From Bacteroidota bacterium (GTDB taxonomy: Bacteria > Bacteroidota > Bacteroidia > 2-12-FULL-35-15), in NCBI GenBank assembly GCA_025963725.1, contig JAOQAE010000002.1:186001-250000 (forward strand): a stretch of DNA of 64,000 bases. The letters run 5' to 3'. Made by a program: the position numbers and the translations under genes. Of the stretch, positions 61,779 to 64,000 are shown piece by piece (the stretch's first letter is position 1; every line of letters starts with the position of its first letter). A model generated the notes under the pieces. That model was not told the DNA's origin and searched no databases. It saw only the letters and a program-made list of their open reading frames with translations.

Positions 61779-62436
61779 TGGTCAGTGTTTTTCTTTTTAA
61801 TTTTTCAATGCGCACCTTAATGGTCATGATCCATACGCCAAGCAGGATCCAGCCCAGAACGGCAGGATAGAACACCATGCGCATGTTGGAGTCGAGGTCA
61901 TATTTATTAAAGCCGGGGTTCCCGCCGTTTCCGGGATGCAGTGAATCGTTGAGCCTCGGGAGGATCATCAGGAAAACGATGAGCATTACGTATGCAAAAA
62001 TATTATAGACCGCGGAGATGCGTGCACGTTTCTGCTCCTCTTCCAGCGAGCCTCTCAGCACAAAATAAGCGAGGTAAATGAGCAGGGTGATGGCCGCGCC
62101 GTTCAGCTTGGTATCGGATACCCACCAGGCGCCCCAGGTGTATTTTGCCCAGATGGAGCCTGTGATAATGCCTAAGAAGCCGAGCAGCATGCCGGTATGC
62201 GCAGCCTGCGTTGCCACGATGTCGCTTTCGATGTTAGAATTGCTTAAGTATTTGATGCTGTGCCAGAGCGATACGAACAGGATCGTCATCATCCCGAACC
62301 ACATGGGCACATGGAAATAAAGGTTGCGGATGGTTTCGTGAAGAATGGGCTGGGCAGGCACTTTAATTAAAAAACCGGCAATGACCGTATAAAGCACGAG
62401 CACAATTGCGAGAATTTTCCACCAATAATTTTTCAT
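61771..62436 (-). CDS. ccmC: heme exporter / CcmC protein
   Basis: A 221-residue protein with six membrane segments. 'YTWGAWWVSDTKLNG' is the conserved Trp-rich WWD heme site; 'HETIRNLYFHVPMWF' and 'HTGMLLGFLG' give the conserved histidines. CcmC loads heme onto CcmE. It overlaps ccmD by 8 bases and is followed upstream by ccmB with an 86-base gap. Confidence 0.92.
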   Translation of the reverse strand: MKNYWWKILAIVLVLYTVIAGFLIKVPAQPILHETIRNLYFHVPMWFGMMTILFVSLWHSIKYLSNSNIESDIVATQAAHTGMLLGFLGIITGSIWAKYTWGAWWVSDTKLNGAAITLLIYLAYFVLRGSLEEEQKRARISAVYNIFAYVMLIVFLMILPRLNDSLHPGNGGNPGFNKYDLDSNMRMVFYPAVLGWILLGVWIMTIKVRIEKLKRKTLTND

Positions 62437-62522
62437 TGCAATTTATTCTGTTGTAAACCGCGGGGATTGGGCAATTTTTTAGCAGGGAATACTGAGAAAA
62501 CCGGCTCAAAAAGCCCAACCGC

Positions 62523-63188
62523 TTAGTCCCGCCAAAGGTAGCGAAATAACAGATACGAAAGCGCGATAATGATCACATTTATAAACATTAGAACCGCGAG
62601 GTAGTTCAGGTCCCATTGCTCCAGTCCGTCGACCGCATTTTTCGATAATTTAAGCAGCACCATCAGCAGCGGCATCATGATCGGGAAGCTCAGGATCGCC
62701 ATCAGGGTGAAGTTGTTGCTGGTTTTGGATGCAATGGCGGAAACCATCGTCAGCAGCGAAGAAAAGCCGAAGCTGCCCAGCACAAGCGTAAGGATGAAAA
62801 GCGGAAGGTCCTGCACCAGGTAACCCACAAACAGACTGTAAGTAAGGAGGCAGAGGCCGGAGATGATCAATAGCAGCAGCGAATTGTAAATGATCTTGGA
62901 AAGGATCACCGCCTGGGGGCTTACAAGCGTATACAGGTAGAGCAGGCGCCCGCGGCTTTCGCCGATAAAGCTTTTGGCAACCCCGTTCACAGAGGCAAAC
63001 AGCAGGATGATCCAGAACAGCGCATTCCACGTAGGTACGTTTATGATCTGCTTAAAGGATAAATAGCTCACGAAAACCGTGGATACCACGTACAGGAGGA
63101 TCCCCCCAAGGGCGTATTTATTCCGCATTTCGAGGCGGAATTCCTTAATAATGAGATATTTTGTCTGCGAAGCGATCATGAAAGGCAT
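62523..63188 (-). CDS. ccmB: heme exporter permease CcmB
   Basis: A 221-residue protein with about six membrane segments and the typical N-terminal 'LIIKEFRLEMRNKYALGG'. It is the ABC-type permease that works with the ATPase CcmA in System I. ATG 63188 is used; an internal ATG at 63179 would also be plausible. No ccmA, ccmG or ccmH appears in this window; at least CcmA must be elsewhere if the system is complete. It begins the minus-strand ccm run. Confidence 0.9.
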   Translation of the reverse strand: MPFMIASQTKYLIIKEFRLEMRNKYALGGILLYVVSTVFVSYLSFKQIINVPTWNALFWIILLFASVNGVAKSFIGESRGRLLYLYTLVSPQAVILSKIIYNSLLLLIISGLCLLTYSLFVGYLVQDLPLFILTLVLGSFGFSSLLTMVSAIASKTSNNFTLMAILSFPIMMPLLMVLLKLSKNAVDGLEQWDLNYLAVLMFINVIIIALSYLLFRYLWRD

Positions 63189-63268
63189 CTAACCGTTCCG
63201 GCAAATATACATAACCGTTCAACATACGGCCCTTTAATTTGTTGGAAGAATGAGAACCATATTTTATT

Positions 63269-63276
63269 TATCTTTA
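63269..63276 (+). promoter_or_regulatory. weak -7 box of the glutathione peroxidase gene
   Basis: TATCTTTA differs by one base from TAnnTTTG and is 17 bases before the ATG. No TTG is at the right distance. Confidence 0.3.
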
Positions 63277-63293
63277 ACAAAAAATAAAAGACC

Positions 63294-63836
63294 ATGAAAA
63301 AAATTTCCGCTATCCTGTTCGCCCTTATGGTAACGCTGGGCGTTTCTGTAAATGCACAAACATTCTATGACCTGAAAGCTAAGACCATCGACGGCAAGGA
63401 TTTTAATTTTTCCGAGCTGAAAGGCAAAAAGGTGCTGATCGTGAATACCGCTTCCAAATGCGGCTACACCCCGCAATACGAGGATCTTGAAAAGCTGTAT
63501 AAAGAGTATAAGGACAAGAATTTTGTGATCATCGGCTTTCCCGCCAATAATTTCGGACACCAGGAACCGGGCAGCAACAGCGACATCAAGGAGTTCTGCC
63601 AGAAAAATTACGGCGTGAGCTTCCAGATGATGGAAAAGATCGACGTAAAGGGCGATGACATGAACGCGGTGTATAAATGGCTGACGGAAAAATCCCTGAA
63701 CGGCAAAATGGACTCTTCCGTTAAATGGAATTTTCAGAAATACATGATCGATGAAAATGGAAACCTTGTAGATGTGGTGTATTCTAACGAAAAACCGACT
63801 TCCGACAAGATCGTGAACTGGATCAACGGGAAATAA
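63294..63836 (+). CDS. exported glutathione peroxidase-like thiol peroxidase
   Basis: A 180-residue peroxidase that reduces H2O2 or lipid peroxides, probably with thioredoxin-like donors. A signal peptide (residues 1-22, 'LMVTLGVSVNAQ') sends it to the periplasm, which is less usual for this family. The peroxidatic Cys is C56 ('NTASKCGYT'). 'FPANNFGHQEPGS' has Ala84 where many members have a Cys. C102 in 'IKEFCQKNYGVSF' is the likely resolving Cys. 'VKWNFQKYM' supplies the active-site Trp and Asn. It is divergent from the ccm run and followed by an R4 pair. Confidence 0.92.
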   Translation: MKKISAILFALMVTLGVSVNAQTFYDLKAKTIDGKDFNFSELKGKKVLIVNTASKCGYTPQYEDLEKLYKEYKDKNFVIIGFPANNFGHQEPGSNSDIKEFCQKNYGVSFQMMEKIDVKGDDMNAVYKWLTEKSLNGKMDSSVKWNFQKYMIDENGNLVDVVYSNEKPTSDKIVNWINGK

Positions 63837-63867
63837 TTTTCTTTTAAGAAGATCTTCATAACTTACG

Positions 63868-63949
63868 GTCATCCCGTGCCCCGACACGGGATCTCATAAA
63901 TGTTTGCAGGTTCTTTTTGAAAAGATCCCGTGTCGAAGCACGGGATGAC
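63868..63949. repeat. R4 inverted pair after the peroxidase gene
   Basis: Arms 63868-63894 ('GTCATCCCGTGCCCCGACAC' onward) and 63923-63949 (ending 'GAAGCACGGGATGAC') are nearly perfect reverse complements over 27 bases. Same family as 33460-33562. Confidence 0.8.
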
Positions 63950-63966
63950 GAATACGATTAGCAAAT

Positions 63967-64000
63967 ATGAAACTCGATATATTAGCCATAGGCGTACACC
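63967..64000 (+). CDS. start of a PIG-L deacetylase, BshB1-like (partial)
   Basis: Eleven codons from ATG 63967 read 'MKLDILAIGVH' and run off the window end. This is the usual N-terminus of bacillithiol-biosynthesis deacetylase BshB1 in Bacteroidota, whose zinc-site motif H-P-D-D would follow at once. Only the first residues are visible, so this is a pattern match. Confidence 0.55.
   Translation, partial: MKLDILAIGVH

Noticed and set aside
63294-63836. Non-functional peroxidase because of Ala84 in place of Cys
   Set aside because: The peroxidatic C56, likely resolving C102, Gln and Trp are present; the middle Cys is dispensable in related enzymes.

Overview
The window looks like a chromosomal segment of a free-living Bacteroidota bacterium. 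The signs are type IX secretion (T9SS) components and cargo (PorQ, a PorP/SprF protein, several proteins with T9SS C-terminal sorting domains, one gliding-type C-terminal domain), S46 and M2 peptidases, an alternative GlmU-like protein, and promoters of the Bacteroidota form TTG-N19/20-TAnnTTTG. GC content is moderate and Shine-Dalgarno sites are weak. Genus cannot be assigned by reading alone. I saw no rRNA, tRNA, CRISPR array, phage or insertion sequence.

Layout. 1-8.4 kb: housekeeping run (end of ligA, a DUF6913-like gene, a GlmU-like sugar nucleotidyltransferase, a YgjV-like membrane protein, lon, porQ, cmk). 8.4-18.1 kb: a large helical protein of unknown function, then two T9SS cargo proteins; the second is a 1328-residue repeat adhesin followed by its PorP/SprF partner. 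18.1-21.1 kb: an accessory patch (cupin, DUF4231/SLATT-like membrane protein, a HigB/HigA toxin-antitoxin pair with a visible operator, a membrane-anchored zinc protease, an unknown protein). 21.3-33.4 kb: M2 peptidase lipoprotein, glycosyltransferase, MORN-repeat protein, mnmA, lipoprotein, subtilisin-like T9SS cargo, S46 dipeptidyl peptidase (DPP11-like), four-helix-bundle protein, CinA. 33.7-42.6 kb: XylR_N-V4R hybrid histidine kinase, polytopic membrane protein, PD40-amidohydrolase, TPR-SpoIIE phosphatase. 42.8-50.4 kb: a 48-residue conserved-looking protein, rpmE2, sucC, a T9SS propeller protein, an RMD1-like protein, a glycosyltransferase, an OmpA protein. 50.6-53.5 kb: an RCC1 propeller gene broken by a one-base frameshift, a Thr/Ile-rich leader-like ORF, a PAS-SpoIIE phosphatase. 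53.5-63.2 kb: a long minus-strand run (maf, UbiA prenyltransferase, KdsC-like phosphatase, SBBP T9SS cargo, DUF2520 protein, then cytochrome c maturation genes ccmF-E-D-C-B). The window ends with a glutathione peroxidase and the first codons of a BshB1-like deacetylase.

A second layer is a set of dispersed palindromic repeat families (called R1 to R7 here) that fill most intergenic gaps, nearly always just 3' of a gene and often as inverted pairs. They include a 73-bp tandem array. The most unusual signals are the Thr/Ile leader-like ORF in front of a phosphatase gene, the alternating A/B repeats of the adhesin, the variant CxxxY CcmE, the operator overlapping the higBA promoter, -7 boxes so close to ATG that the mRNAs may be leaderless, and the frameshift that splits an otherwise complete seven-blade RCC1 propeller.
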